64,000 bases of DNA. Origin: Thaumasiovibrio subtropicus (GTDB taxonomy: Bacteria; Pseudomonadota; Gammaproteobacteria; Enterobacterales; Vibrionaceae). Each line of letters begins with the position of its first letter. The first letter of the stretch is position 1. Of this stretch, positions 47,029-56,586 are shown piece after piece. Position numbers and translations under genes: made by a program. The stretch covers positions 1,240,001 through 1,304,000 of the forward strand of contig NZ_AP023054.1 of the NCBI RefSeq assembly GCF_019703835.1, given 5' to 3'. The notes beneath the pieces were generated by a model that was given only the letters and a program-made list of their open reading frames with translations, was not told the DNA's origin and did no database searches.

Positions 47029-49293
47029 TTAGATCTTACAACCGCCGCCTGCACAATCGTCATCAGATTGCGCGTCCGATGCACCGTCGCGGGTGTTATG
47101 GTAGTACAGCGTTTTCACGCCGAGTTTATAGGCGGTCAATAAGTCTTTCAGTAGCAGCTTCATAGGTACTTTACCACCTGGCTGCGCTGCTGGATCATAG
47201 TTGGTGTTCGCTGAAATTGCTTGGTCAACAAACTTCTGCATTAGACCCACGAGTTGCAAGTAACCGTCGTTAGGACCGATCTCCCACAATAGCTCGTAGT
47301 TGTCTTTGTACTTGCTGTACTCAGGGACGACTTGCTTCAAAATGCCATCTTTTGATGCTTTGACTGAAACATAACCACGAGGTGGCTCAATGCCATTGGT
47401 CGCGTTTGAGATCTGTGAAGAGGTCTCAGACGGCATGAGTGCAGAAAGCGTCGAGTTACGTAGGCCGTGCTCTTGGATTTCACTGCGTAGTGATTCCCAA
47501 TCATAGTGCAATGGCTCATCACAAATCTTATCAAGATCTTGCTTATAGGTATCGATTGGCAAGATGCCTTTCGCATACTTGGTTTCATTGAATGCAGGGC
47601 AAGCACCTTGCTCTTTTGCGAGACCAAGTGACGCTTTCAACAAGTAGTACTGAATGGCTTCAAAGGTACGGTGGGTTAAAGCATTACCGCTACCATCTGA
47701 GTATTTCGCGCCATTCTTCGCTAAGTAGTATGCGTAGTTAATGACACCTACACCCAAAGTACGGCGGTTCATGGTGGAGATCTTCGCCGCTGGTAGTGGG
47801 TAGTCTTGGTAATCTAGCAGGGCATCAAGTGCACGTACGGTGAGCTCTGCAAGCTCTTCGAGCTCATCCAATGATTCAAGCTTGCCTAGGTTGAAGGCGG
47901 AAAGCGTACAAAGGGCGATCTCACCGTTTTCATCTTCCACATTGTTCAATGGGCGAGTTGGCAGGGCAATCTCCATACACAGGTTCGATTGACGTACAGG
48001 AGCAACTTTCTCATCGAACGGACTGTGGGTATTACAGTGGTCAACGTTCTGGATGTAGATACGACCCGTTGAAGCACGCTCTTGCATCATGGTTGAGAAC
48101 AAGTCGATTGCTTTAATGCTCTTCTTGCGAATACTGCTGTCTTGCTCGTATTTCACGTACAAGCGTTCGAACTCATCTTGATCTTCGAAGAACGCATCAT
48201 ACAGCCCCGGTACATCCGACGGTGAGAACAGCGTGATATCGCCGCCTTTGATCAGGCGCGTGTACATTAGCTTGTTAATTTGAACGCCGTAGTCCATATG
48301 ACGAACACGGTTTTCTTCAACACCACGGTTGTTCTTAAGAACGAGTAGCGATTCTACTTCGCCGTGCCAGAGAGGGTAGAACACTGTCGCAGCACCACCG
48401 CGTACACCACCTTGAGAACAACACTTCACCGCAGTTTGGAAGTACTTATAGAATGGTATACAGCCAGTATGGAAGGCTTCACCACCACGGATTTCACTGC
48501 CAAGTGCACGGATACGGCCTGCATTGATACCGATACCTGCACGTTGAGAGACGTAGCGTACGATAGAGCTCGCTGTTGCGTTGATGGAATCAAGGCTGTC
48601 ATCACACTCGATCAGTACACAAGAGCTGAACTGGCGAGTAGGGGTACGTACACCTGACATGATTGGTGTTGGTAGCGAGATTTTGAACGTAGATACCGCA
48701 TCATAGAAGCGACGGATGTAGTCCATACGCGTCTCTTTCGGGTAGTTGGCGAACAGACAGGCCGCTACCATCATGTAAAGGAACTGCGCACTCTCGTAAA
48801 TTTCACCACTCACGCGGTTCTGAACAAGGTACTTGCCTTCGAGTTGCTTCACCGCGGCGTAGGAGAAATCCATATCGCGCCAGTGATCAATGAATTCGTC
48901 CATCTGCTCGAACTCAGCTTGTGTGTAGTCTGCGAGCAGGTGTTTGTCATACTTACCGGTTTCTACCAATTTTGTAACGTGATCAAACAACTTAGGTGGT
49001 TCAAACTGGCCGTAGGCTTTCTTACGAAGGTGGAAGATCGCTAGACGAGCAGCTAAGTACTGATAATCTGGCGATTGCTCAGAAATCAAGTCGGCAGCGG
49101 CTTTAATGATGGTCTCATGGATGTCGGACGTTTTGATTCCGTTGTAAAACTGAATGTGGGATTTTAGTTCTACTTGAGAGACTGACACATTATCTAGGTC
49201 TTTTGCGGCCCAGGTGATTACACGGTGGATCTTATCGAGGTCGATAAGTTCCTCGCTTCCGTTGCGTTTGGTAACCGTAAGTTGTTGGTTCAT
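47029..49293 (-). CDS. nrdA: Ribonucleoside-diphosphate reductase 1, alpha subunit
   Basis: A 754-aa class Ia large subunit that reduces ribonucleoside diphosphates to deoxyribonucleotides. The N-terminal ATP-cone (about 5-95, starting VTKRNGSEELIDLDKIHRVI) senses ATP/dATP. Active-site residues are seen in RQFSSCVLIE (redox Cys), SNLCMEIALPT (Asn-x-Cys-x-Glu catalytic set) and EIALCTLSAFNLG. The C-terminal shuttle cysteines lie in DDCAGGGCKI. The ATG at 49293 gives the E. coli-like MNQQLTVTKRNG start; 16 extra open codons precede it. It is the first gene of nrdA-nrdB-yfaE. Upstream are two spaced NrdR-box-like repeats and a perfect DnaA box. Confidence 0.98.
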   Translation of the reverse strand: MNQQLTVTKRNGSEELIDLDKIHRVITWAAKDLDNVSVSQVELKSHIQFYNGIKTSDIHETIIKAAADLISEQSPDYQYLAARLAIFHLRKKAYGQFEPPKLFDHVTKLVETGKYDKHLLADYTQAEFEQMDEFIDHWRDMDFSYAAVKQLEGKYLVQNRVSGEIYESAQFLYMMVAACLFANYPKETRMDYIRRFYDAVSTFKISLPTPIMSGVRTPTRQFSSCVLIECDDSLDSINATASSIVRYVSQRAGIGINAGRIRALGSEIRGGEAFHTGCIPFYKYFQTAVKCCSQGGVRGGAATVFYPLWHGEVESLLVLKNNRGVEENRVRHMDYGVQINKLMYTRLIKGGDITLFSPSDVPGLYDAFFEDQDEFERLYVKYEQDSSIRKKSIKAIDLFSTMMQERASTGRIYIQNVDHCNTHSPFDEKVAPVRQSNLCMEIALPTRPLNNVEDENGEIALCTLSAFNLGKLESLDELEELAELTVRALDALLDYQDYPLPAAKISTMNRRTLGVGVINYAYYLAKNGAKYSDGSGNALTHRTFEAIQYYLLKASLGLAKEQGACPAFNETKYAKGILPIDTYKQDLDKICDEPLHYDWESLRSEIQEHGLRNSTLSALMPSETSSQISNATNGIEPPRGYVSVKASKDGILKQVVPEYSKYKDNYELLWEIGPNDGYLQLVGLMQKFVDQAISANTNYDPAAQPGGKVPMKLLLKDLLTAYKLGVKTLYYHNTRDGASDAQSDDDCAGGGCKI

Positions 49294-49401
49294 TGTAAAT
49301 TGTGGTCCCGATAGTATTGAAGACTGAAAAAAATGCCGCACTCACCCTTGTACTTCCTCGTGCACAAGTGCCGTTATTTAGTATGGTTTGCTGACGCTAA
49401 A

Positions 49402-49449
49402 ACACAAGATATAGGGTTTGGTTGCGGAATGGCGTACAAGATAGTGATC
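49402..49449. promoter_or_regulatory. Pair of NrdR-box-like repeats upstream of nrdA
   Basis: ACACAAGATATAGGGT (49402-49417) matches the 16-bp NrdR consensus aCaCwAtATaTwGtGt at 14 positions. A weaker second site, GTACAAGATAGTGATC (49434-49449), is offset by exactly 32 bp, the spacing reported for NrdR box pairs (three helical turns). It lies about 110-155 bp upstream of the nrdA ATG. Confidence 0.6.
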
Positions 49450-49486
49450 AACGCGGCGTTTTGCAACCGTTCAGTTTGGCTGAAAT

Positions 49487-49495
49487 TGTGGATAA
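49487..49495 (-). promoter_or_regulatory. DnaA box upstream of nrdA
   Basis: TGTGGATAA on the plus strand is an exact TTATCCACA consensus DnaA box on the minus strand, about 195 bp upstream of the nrdA start. In E. coli DnaA binds the nrdAB promoter region and influences its cell-cycle expression. Confidence 0.65.
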
Positions 49496-49696
49496 GTTGG
49501 GGATGTTGCGAATTATGTCAGTACTTACTTACTTTTTGCCCTCGGGATAAACGAGGGCTTAAGCCAGTTGCTTATAAAAGGGACAGCTGTCAGGGGTGTT
49601 CGAAATTAATTTTATTGCTTTTTTTGAAGTTTGTGAAACAAATCAAAAAGTCATCAATTGGTCGAAATTCAACCGCTTATTGGGTGTTTTTTCGTG

Positions 49697-50347
49697 CTAG
49701 TCGAGTAATGACAGGAGCTCGTCCGGTTGCTTCAGATATCGCCAGTGTGGCCAACTTTGCGGCTGATGGTCAGCGCCGATATAGCCCCAGCCTGCAATCA
49801 CCCCTTTCATTCTCGCATCGCGTGCTGCCACCATGTCATTCTCGATATCACCGATATAGGCAACCCGAGATGCATCCACCTGCATAGCGTCAGCACAGTA
49901 GAGCAATGGTTCTGGATGGGGCTTCGCTTTCTCTAAGGTGTCGCCACTGACAATGATTTTTGCCGTTGCTAACAAGGGGTAGTCGGGTAGCAACATGTCG
50001 GTGAGAAACGCCGGCTTGTTGGTCATAATCCCCCAAGGCACCTTATGTTGGTTGAGATGAGTGAGCACGTTTTCTATGTGAGGATAGAAGCATGTTGTGT
50101 CATTAATGTGGCTAGCGTAGTGATGAAGAAATTCTTTGCGCAATTGGCGTGGATCGAATTGCTGAAGATCAGCGCCAAATCCAGCTTTAAACAAGCCGCG
50201 TGCGCCATAACTTGTAAACGCTTGGATTTGTGCGGCAGTAAGTAGGGGATAACCTCGCGCAGTGAGAACCTTATTGGCGGCGTTAGATAAATCACCCGCA
50301 GTATCGAGTAGAGTGCCGTCGAGATCAAAAAGCAAAGCGTCTATCAT
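49697..50347 (-). CDS. HAD-superfamily IA phosphatase (Gph/MupP-like)
   Basis: A 216-aa phosphatase. The nucleophile motif I is LLFDLDGTLLDTAGDL (residues 5-20), motif II is the Thr of GIMTNKP (about 105), motif III is the Lys of KAKPHPEPLLYCA, and motif IV is IGDIENDMVAARDA. The cap type fits phosphoglycolate phosphatase Gph. Pseudomonas MupP (MurNAc-6-phosphate phosphatase) is also found next to ubiG, so substrate assignment between 2-phosphoglycolate, MurNAc-6P and others is open. It lies 124 bp after ubiG on the same strand, with the ubiG terminator between, and about 400 bp ahead of nrdA; that gap carries NrdR/DnaA sites but no gene. Confidence 0.85.
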   Translation of the reverse strand: MIDALLFDLDGTLLDTAGDLSNAANKVLTARGYPLLTAAQIQAFTSYGARGLFKAGFGADLQQFDPRQLRKEFLHHYASHINDTTCFYPHIENVLTHLNQHKVPWGIMTNKPAFLTDMLLPDYPLLATAKIIVSGDTLEKAKPHPEPLLYCADAMQVDASRVAYIGDIENDMVAARDARMKGVIAGWGYIGADHQPQSWPHWRYLKQPDELLSLLD

Positions 50348-50420
50348 TTTTCTTCCTTAGATGGTTGATCGAACGTGTTGCATTGTTCTTCTTACTCTAC
50401 CTGTGCATATGAAAATAAAA

Positions 50421-50442
50421 AAGGCCGGGGGACCCCGACCTT
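50421..50442 (-). terminator. ubiG terminator
   Basis: AAGGCCGGGG (50421-50430) pairs with CCCCGACCTT (50433-50442) with one mismatch. A T run (complement of 50415-50420) follows on the minus strand. Confidence 0.78.
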
Positions 50443-50470
50443 CCATTGTGAGTGCAAACACAATGCACGC

Positions 50471-51178
50471 TTAATTTTGCTTAATGGTATGGACAATGTA
50501 GTTCACATCGACGTTAGTACCGAGCTTGTAACTATCAAAGAGCGGGTTGTAATGCAGACCAGTGATATGTTGCTCTACCAAGCCTGTCTCGTCGATAAAG
50601 CCAATGAGTTCGGATGGGCGAATGAACTTCGCATGATCATGGGTACCTTTCGGGACTAGCTTCATGACCTGTTCTGCGCCAACAATGGCAAAGAGGTAAG
50701 ACTTGACGTTGCGATTGAGCGTTGAGAAGAAAACATGCCCACCGGGTTTGACGAGCTGGTAACAAGCGCGGATGATCGAAGCGGGGTCTGGCACGTGCTC
50801 TAGCATTTCCATGCAAGTGACAACATCGTATTTGCCAGGATTCTCTTCAGCGTGTTGCTCGGCAGTGGTTTGCTGGTAAGTCAGCTGAGCACCGGTTTCT
50901 AATGCATGTAAGCGGGCGACGCTGAGGGGCTCTTTTCCCATATCAATCCCGGTCACATTTGCTCCGGCTACGGCCATACTTTCGGCAAGAATACCGCCGC
51001 CACAGCCAACATCGAGTACGGTTTTTCCAAACAGACCATTGCTACGTTCAATAACGTAATTAAGACGGAGAGGGTTGATTTGATGTAGTGGTTTGAATTC
51101 ACCTTCAAGATCCCACCATTGCGCTGCCATCTGTTCAAATTTGGCGATTTCAGCAGGATCAACATTCGCTTGAGTCAT
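50471..51178 (-). CDS. ubiG: Ubiquinone biosynthesis O-methyltransferase
   Basis: A 235-aa SAM-dependent enzyme that carries out both O-methylations in ubiquinone synthesis, at the membrane-associated Ubi complex. SAM motif I is [16 protein letters not shown] (about 54-69), followed by [12 protein letters not shown] and the post-motif [13 protein letters not shown]. The start block [23 protein letters not shown], residues about 10-32, is highly characteristic of UbiG. Its neighbour gyrA is divergent, as in E. coli. A nearby hairpin ends the unit before the phosphatase gene, though read-through is possible. Confidence 0.97.
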   Translation of the reverse strand: MTQANVDPAEIAKFEQMAAQWWDLEGEFKPLHQINPLRLNYVIERSNGLFGKTVLDVGCGGGILAESMAVAGANVTGIDMGKEPLSVARLHALETGAQLTYQQTTAEQHAEENPGKYDVVTCMEMLEHVPDPASIIRACYQLVKPGGHVFFSTLNRNVKSYLFAIVGAEQVMKLVPKGTHDHAKFIRPSELIGFIDETGLVEQHITGLHYNPLFDSYKLGTNVDVNYIVHTIKQN

Positions 51179-51497
51179 GGTTCTACTTCTGTCCGTGAGT
51201 TTGATGCCAGTATAACGTGAGTCGGAAATAAGAAAGAAGGCTTAGCGTGCAGAAATGATGGCCTCACGGATGCAATGCTGCTTTTTGCATCATTAACTTC
51301 TGCATCGCCTGACTTAGCAACTTCTCTCTCTCGACGCGAAAAAGTGAGAGCGGCAAGACGGGCATGACCGAAAATCCGGTCAATTGATTAAAGAATCAAC
51401 AATGAAGCTGTGACCTTTTTCGAAGTGTGGGGCATAAACCTTGTCATTTAAATGAAACAGGTGCGTTGATCAGCGAAATCGTGCTATATTCCCACGA

Positions 51498-51544
51498 CTT
51501 GCACGTATATAAATACGGCTAAGTCTTGCACGTATATAGATACG
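51498..51544 (+). repeat. Tandem direct repeat in the gyrA upstream region
   Basis: CTTGCACGTATATAAATACG (51498-51517) recurs as CTTGCACGTATATAGATACG (51525-51544) with one mismatch and a 27-bp period. The second copy ends 27 bases before the gyrA ATG. Each copy holds TTGCAC and a TATA stretch, so they may form promoter or leader elements; the spacing within a copy is too short for a single -35/-10 pair. Confidence 0.75.
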
Positions 51545-51571
51545 ACAAATTATTTGAGGGAATTTGGCTCC

Positions 51572-54208
51572 ATGAGCGATCTTGCAAAAGAGATCACGCC
51601 CGTAAATATCGAAGAAGAGCTTAAAACTTCGTATCTCGACTACGCGATGTCTGTAATCGTGGGTCGGGCATTACCGGATGTGCGTGATGGCCTGAAGCCC
51701 GTACACCGTCGCGTGTTGTTCGCGATGAATGTACTGGGTAATGACTGGAACAAACCATATAAAAAATCTGCCCGTGTTGTCGGCGATGTGATCGGTAAAT
51801 ACCACCCACATGGCGACAGTGCGGTATACGACACCATTGTACGTATGGCTCAGCCGTTTGCGCTGCGCTATATGCTGGTTGATGGCCAAGGTAACTTCGG
51901 TTCCGTAGATGGCGACTCAGCGGCAGCAATGCGTTATACCGAAGTCCGTATGGCAAAAATTGCCCACGAGCTTTTGGCTGACCTAGATAAAGAGACTGTG
52001 GATTACGTCGATAACTACGACGGCACGGAAAAAATCCCAGCAGTACTTCCAACTAAGATTCCAAACCTATTGGTGAACGGTTCGTCCGGTATCGCGGTAG
52101 GTATGGCGACCAACATTCCTCCGCATAACTTGGGTGAAGTCATTGATGGTTGCTTGGCATATATCGAGAACAACGACATCACTATCGATGAGTTGATCGA
52201 ACATATTCCGGGCCCCGACTTCCCAACTGCGGCGTTGATCAGTGGTCGCAAAGGCATCATCGACGCTTATAAAACGGGCCGCGGTAAAATTTACCTGCGC
52301 TCTAAAGCAGAGATTGAAGCAGATAAGAATGGTAAAGAAACCATTATTGTCACTGAAATCCCTTATCAGGTGAACAAAGCGCGTTTGATCGAAAAGATCG
52401 CCGAGCTTGTGAAAGATAAGAAAGTCGAAGGCATTTCTGCACTGCGTGACGAGTCTGATAAAGACGGGATGCGCATTGTCATTGAGTGTCGCCGTGATGC
52501 CGTGGGCGAGGTTGTACTCAATAACCTATACGCGCAAACTCAACTGCAAACCACTTTCGGTATTAACATGGTTGCGCTGGATAATGGCCAGCCAAAACTG
52601 TTCAACCTGAAAGAGATGCTGAAGTGCTTCGTTAACCACCGTCAAGAAGTGGTGACTCGTCGTACCATCTATGAACTGCGTAAAGCGCGAGAGCGCGCGC
52701 ACATCCTAGAAGGTTTGGCGATTGCACTTGCCAATATCGACGAAATCATCGAACTCATCAAGCGCGCGCCGACGCCAGCAGAAGCTAGACTTGGCCTACA
52801 GCAGCGCGGTTGGGATTTGGGTGACGTTGCCGCAATGCTTGAGCGTGCCGGTGTTGATGCCGCACGACCTGAGTGGTTAGAAGATGAGTTTGGCATCCGT
52901 GATGGCCAATACTTCCTAACTGAGCAGCAAGCACAAGCGATTCTAGACCTACGTCTACACAAGTTGACTGGCCTAGAGCACGAGAAGATTCTCGACGAAT
53001 ACAAAGCGCTACTTGAGCAGATTGAAGAACTACTGAAAATCTTAGGTAGCACTGAGCGTTTGATGGAAGTGATCCGTGAAGAGTTAGAGTTGGTTCGTGA
53101 CCAATTCAACGATGTACGTCGCACTGAAATCACCGCTGCGAGCCACGATATTGACTTGGAAGATCTTATCAACCAAGAAGACGTGGTCGTTACACTTTCA
53201 CACGAAGGTTACGTGAAGTACCAGCTACTGTCTGAGTATGAAGCACAACGTCGTGGTGGTAAGGGTAAAGCGGCGACGCGCATGAAAGATGAAGACTACA
53301 TTGAGAAGCTGCTTGTCGCGAATACTCACGACACGATCCTGTGTTTCTCAAGCCGTGGTCGTATGTACTGGTTGAAGACATACCAGCTACCTCACGCAAC
53401 ACGTACTGCACGTGGTAAGCCGATTGTGAACGTCCTTCCTCTGGAAGAGAACGAGCGCATCACGGCGATCCTACCGATCAAAGAGTATGAAGATGACAAG
53501 TACGTCTTCATGGCAACTGCAGACGGTACAGTGAAGAAAACGCCATTGACTGACTTCAGTCGCCCACGTAGCGCCGGTATCATTGCTGTGAACCTACGCG
53601 ATGGTGACTCATTGATTGGCGTCGATATCACGGAAGACGGTTCAGACGTATTACTGTTCTCGAAAGCGGGTAAAGTGGTACGCTTTAACCAAGATCAAGT
53701 ACGTGCCATGGGTCGTACCGCGGCAGGTGTACGTGGTATTAAACTCGCAGAGAGTGACAGCGTCGTTTCTTTGATCGTGCCACACTCAGAAGGTGATGTA
53801 CTGACAGTGACCGAAAACGGTTATGGTAAGCGTACTGAGCTCGCTGAATACCCAGCGAAGAGCCGTGCAACTCAAGGTGTTGTCTCTATTAAAGTCTCTG
53901 AGCGTAACGGTAGCGTTGTCGGTGCAGTACAGGCCGATGAAGGTGACGAGTTCATGATGATCACGGATGCAGGTACCTTAGTGCGTACTCGTGTTGCTGA
54001 AGTGAGCCGTGTTGGACGTAATACGCAAGGTGTTACCTTGATCAGAACAGCCGAAGACGAGCACGTTGTTGGTCTGCAACGCATCGATGAACCAGAAGAA
54101 GAAGCATTGCCAGAAGGTGAAGAGGATGCGGTAGAAGGCGAAAACGCCGAAGCACCTCAAGCTGATGCAGCGCAACCTTCATCTGATGAAGGCGAATCTG
54201 AAGCGTAA
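51572..54208 (+). CDS. gyrA: DNA gyrase subunit A
   Basis: An 878-aa type IIA topoisomerase subunit that cuts and reseals DNA; with GyrB it introduces negative supercoils. The catalytic Tyr lies in [12 protein letters not shown] (Tyr122). The quinolone-determining region [13 protein letters not shown] keeps Ser83 and Asp87, the drug-susceptible residues. The C-terminal beta-pinwheel domain includes the GyrA box QRRGGKG. An acidic Glu/Ala-rich tail ends the protein. The ATG at 51572 gives the standard [17 protein letters not shown] start; an in-frame TTG lies 18 bases earlier. It is preceded by a striking 20-bp direct repeat and followed by a strong terminator; divergent from ubiG. Confidence 0.98.
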   Translation: MSDLAKEITPVNIEEELKTSYLDYAMSVIVGRALPDVRDGLKPVHRRVLFAMNVLGNDWNKPYKKSARVVGDVIGKYHPHGDSAVYDTIVRMAQPFALRYMLVDGQGNFGSVDGDSAAAMRYTEVRMAKIAHELLADLDKETVDYVDNYDGTEKIPAVLPTKIPNLLVNGSSGIAVGMATNIPPHNLGEVIDGCLAYIENNDITIDELIEHIPGPDFPTAALISGRKGIIDAYKTGRGKIYLRSKAEIEADKNGKETIIVTEIPYQVNKARLIEKIAELVKDKKVEGISALRDESDKDGMRIVIECRRDAVGEVVLNNLYAQTQLQTTFGINMVALDNGQPKLFNLKEMLKCFVNHRQEVVTRRTIYELRKARERAHILEGLAIALANIDEIIELIKRAPTPAEARLGLQQRGWDLGDVAAMLERAGVDAARPEWLEDEFGIRDGQYFLTEQQAQAILDLRLHKLTGLEHEKILDEYKALLEQIEELLKILGSTERLMEVIREELELVRDQFNDVRRTEITAASHDIDLEDLINQEDVVVTLSHEGYVKYQLLSEYEAQRRGGKGKAATRMKDEDYIEKLLVANTHDTILCFSSRGRMYWLKTYQLPHATRTARGKPIVNVLPLEENERITAILPIKEYEDDKYVFMATADGTVKKTPLTDFSRPRSAGIIAVNLRDGDSLIGVDITEDGSDVLLFSKAGKVVRFNQDQVRAMGRTAAGVRGIKLAESDSVVSLIVPHSEGDVLTVTENGYGKRTELAEYPAKSRATQGVVSIKVSERNGSVVGAVQADEGDEFMMITDAGTLVRTRVAEVSRVGRNTQGVTLIRTAEDEHVVGLQRIDEPEEEALPEGEEDAVEGENAEAPQADAAQPSSDEGESEA

Positions 54209-54230
54209 TCCTTCTCTTTAGAATGATTTA

Positions 54231-54258
54231 AAAAGCGTGACTTTCGAGTCACGCTTTT
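54231..54258 (+). terminator. gyrA terminator
   Basis: A 12-bp perfect stem, AAAAGCGTGACT (54231-54242) with AGTCACGCTTTT (54247-54258), has a UUCG loop and is followed by Ts. Confidence 0.93.
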
Positions 54259-54557
54259 TTTATGTCGGTAAAACGTGATTGTGATCGACAGAAGAGTACC
54301 GTGTCATTCATTGTTGTTGCTCCACTTTTATTAGTCTTTCATAGTGCGTTAAGCATGTTGAACTCTGTCGCGCTTTCTTCCAGTACAAGCTTCTAGCCCT
54401 ATACCCATGGATAGCATATTTGTTATGGTTGGGGTTACTTAGCACGCGATACTGGCTTGTGAAGGCGAGTTAGCCCCGGGATTAGCTTTCAGTGCTCACT
54501 CAAAGTGAGGAAGGTCTTCATGAGGGAGCGTTAAATGTCATTTTAGGTATTAGTTCA

Positions 54558-55127
54558 ATGAAACTTTCAATCCAGCAGATTTATCTTGAGAAACTAGATT
54601 CTGAGCTTGAGCCGTTAGGGTTCAAACGAACTAAAAGCAGCAATCAGTGGAAGAGAAAAATTGGTAAGCTCGATCAAGAATGGATCCATCTGAATTTTGG
54701 TATAGGAGTTATAAATCCATCATTTGGAGTTAATTATTTAGATTTGAAAAAAGCGATGCCTAAAGACGTGCGAGCTACATATACAGTTTCTAAAATGTTG
54801 AGTAGTATAACTAGTAATTTGTATTCTGTTAATTCACCGCCTGAAATTCTTTCGTCTGACATCCTTAATTTTTCTTTGGGCGAACTTGAAAGATTAAGGA
54901 ATCGAAGTGACGTTATTGACTTATTAAAGTCAGATAATGTTAAGTCTTGGCCTGTTTTTAGTTTTTCCCACCGTATACGTATATTACCCTTGCTACTCGC
55001 ATGCGAAGGGGAGGTTGATGAGTTATTTGTTTTTGCAGAGGAGTTTTCAAAATACACAGACAAAGACCAAATTATCCCTAAATATGGTGAATATATGAAG
55101 CACTTAACCAATGCGTTTAGTGGCTGA
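54558..55127 (+). CDS. Hypothetical protein, possibly DUF4304-like
   Basis: A 189-aa soluble protein of unknown function. The start region KLSIQQIYLEKLDSELEPLGFKRTKSSNQWKRK has the L-x2-L-x3-G-F-K-R pattern of DUF4304-type proteins; this is a weak resemblance. No signal peptide or membrane segment is seen. The ATG at 54558 has AGGT 9 bases upstream; a GTG at 54492 would extend it by 22 codons. Codon use (many ATA, AGA, TTA and AAT) and AT-richness differ from the flanking gyrA and GNAT genes, suggesting recent acquisition. The 350-bp gap before it (54209-54557) holds only the gyrA terminator. Confidence 0.6.
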   Translation: MKLSIQQIYLEKLDSELEPLGFKRTKSSNQWKRKIGKLDQEWIHLNFGIGVINPSFGVNYLDLKKAMPKDVRATYTVSKMLSSITSNLYSVNSPPEILSSDILNFSLGELERLRNRSDVIDLLKSDNVKSWPVFSFSHRIRILPLLLACEGEVDELFVFAEEFSKYTDKDQIIPKYGEYMKHLTNAFSG

Positions 55128-55375
55128 CTGATAAGAGGGACTTGTAGCCGACAAATGACATGGGTGTTGTACAAGTTCGTCTACTCTTTAGGGAAGCTAT
55201 TCACCTGAGAAAAAGGATATAAAAGAAAATTGACACTGTCATAGAACTTCAAGTGATATCTAGCAATCCATGTCATTCGTTAACAATCGATGAGAAATAA
55301 ATTGTGAAAGTGGGATTTAAATTACTATTATTTTTAATATTAGTCTTCAGAAGGGGACCTATTGGGGTAAAAGAG

Positions 55376-55777
55376 ATGGAGTATGATGAGGTTTTCTTTG
55401 AACATCCATCCGGAGAGTTCAATGATTCACTCAATGCGACAATAGCAGCGATCGTAAGGCTATACGAATACGAAAATGTCGATCGCTGGTTAACATTGTC
55501 TGCTCAAGGTATAGGATATATTAACCATCCAGTAAAGGTTAAAAGACCTTATATTTCAGTCGAAGGCGAAGGAATTAATGTGTCTGAAATATTAATAAAC
55601 TCAGGCATTGGAATTAAGGGCAGGTCGTTCAGTAAAACTGAGGATGGCTTATACAATTTGAAAGAGTTTAGTGCTGTAGAGGTCGGGAAAATTATCCATT
55701 CGATTTACGTAAACCACTATAATGTTAAGCCGTTTCCTGGAGACCCATTTTTTGGAGTTGTGGGCGAATGGTTATAA
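55376..55777 (+). CDS. Hypothetical protein in AT-rich accessory block
   Basis: I do not recognise this gene. From the ATG at 55376 it is 133 aa, acidic, without a signal peptide or catalytic motif. Residues such as GYINHPVKVKRPYISVEGEGINVSEI suggest a beta-rich fold. An in-frame GTG (55304) would add 24 residues with a short hydrophobic stretch, LLLFLILVF, but no ribosome site is clear for either start. The region is AT-rich relative to both flanks. Small acidic proteins in such blocks are sometimes toxin-immunity proteins, but no toxin gene is present here, so no function is assigned. Confidence 0.5.
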   Translation: MEYDEVFFEHPSGEFNDSLNATIAAIVRLYEYENVDRWLTLSAQGIGYINHPVKVKRPYISVEGEGINVSEILINSGIGIKGRSFSKTEDGLYNLKEFSAVEVGKIIHSIYVNHYNVKPFPGDPFFGVVGEWL

Positions 55778-55832
55778 TGGTTCGAGCAATTTACGCCCTG
55801 ATGTTTGATGTGGGTTGGAGGAAGTTATATCT

Positions 55833-56129
55833 TTGACAAGGTTTTTATTCGGCGAAAGTAGAAGGAAAATGATCAGTTATAAAGGTAACCCTGTTGAGTG
55901 GGCTCTATTAATGGGTGAGCTAGAGGATGCGCATGAACATTTAGGCGAACTTATCTCTAAAATGGTGAAAGAAGAAAAAATAGAGATAGAAGAGTATACC
56001 GTGCATATTGCTCATATCTACGCGCATTTAAACCGAGCGTGGAACACGAGAGACATTGAGGATGACGTTTCAGAAGCGCAATGGGAAGCGGTAAGCGCGT
56101 TTCCTACCGATATTGAGCCTATAGGATAA
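55833..56129 (+). CDS. Hypothetical small helical protein
   Basis: I do not recognise this gene. It encodes about 98 aa, acidic and mostly helical, with the stretch NPVEWALLMGELEDAHEHLGEL and then HIAHIYAHLNRAWNTRD. Several His and Trp occur, but there is no metal-site motif I can name. Three starts are possible: TTG 55815, TTG 55833 (GGAGG 11 bases before) and ATG 55869 (AAGG only 3 bases before). Codon use again differs from the core genes around it. It follows the 55376 gene by 55 bp and may share its transcript. Confidence 0.5.
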   Translation: MTRFLFGESRRKMISYKGNPVEWALLMGELEDAHEHLGELISKMVKEEKIEIEEYTVHIAHIYAHLNRAWNTRDIEDDVSEAQWEAVSAFPTDIEPIG

Positions 56130-56192
56130 AAGTAAAACACAACCACTATCGTCAATGAAATTAACTGGGCGGTATGATAGCGAGTTATTACT

Positions 56193-56582
56193 ATGAAGAG
56201 TGGCAAGCAGCGCAGAGTTGAAATTAAAGAGCGGCGTAGAGCGAAAGCGAAATTGAACAAAGGGATAAATCGCTTCGATTTGCGCTGCAAGCCTGCCAAT
56301 GCGGTGATGGCGAACCTAGAAGCATTGCAGCATAATGCCCGCGCTGCTTACACAAGTATGCCGTTGTTTTATGTCGATCGGCCTTTTACTTGCAAAGATT
56401 GTGGTAGTCATGAATTGTGGACGGCAAAGCAACAAAAATGGTGGTACGAAATCGCCAAAGGCTCGATTGATTCTATCGCGATTCGGTGTAGACGCTGCCG
56501 CAAGAAAGAGCAGCTTCGTAAATCGGAAGCTCGGAGAGTGCATTTGGAAGGTGTCGCTAAAAAGACCGCGTTAAAAGGGTGA
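56193..56582 (+). CDS. Zinc-ribbon domain protein
   Basis: A 129-aa basic protein. The N-terminal part (1-60) is Arg/Lys-rich (KQRRVEIKERRRAKAKLNKG). A zinc ribbon follows, with the two Cys pairs TCKDCGSHELW and IRCRRCRKK about 27 residues apart, and a Trp-Trp-Tyr-Glu-Ile segment between them. This fits the probable zinc-ribbon (PF13451-type) family. It likely binds nucleic acid, but no function is established. The ATG at 56193 is not preceded by a strong ribosome site. It lies 4 bases before the next gene, suggesting co-transcription. Base composition here returns to that of the core genome. Confidence 0.72.
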   Translation: MKSGKQRRVEIKERRRAKAKLNKGINRFDLRCKPANAVMANLEALQHNARAAYTSMPLFYVDRPFTCKDCGSHELWTAKQQKWWYEIAKGSIDSIAIRCRRCRKKEQLRKSEARRVHLEGVAKKTALKG

Positions 56583-56586
56583 TGAA

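Noticed and set aside
49333..49887. 184-codon plus-strand frame across the nrdA upstream region and the HAD phosphatase gene
   Set aside because: Antisense to a clear phosphatase gene and to regulatory DNA; composition is Cys/Trp-rich and shows no family resemblance.
54481..55180. Integron cassette / attC site at the accessory block
   Set aside because: GCGTTAA-like words were noted near 54528, but there is no paired core site, no VCR-like palindrome after the genes and no integrase.
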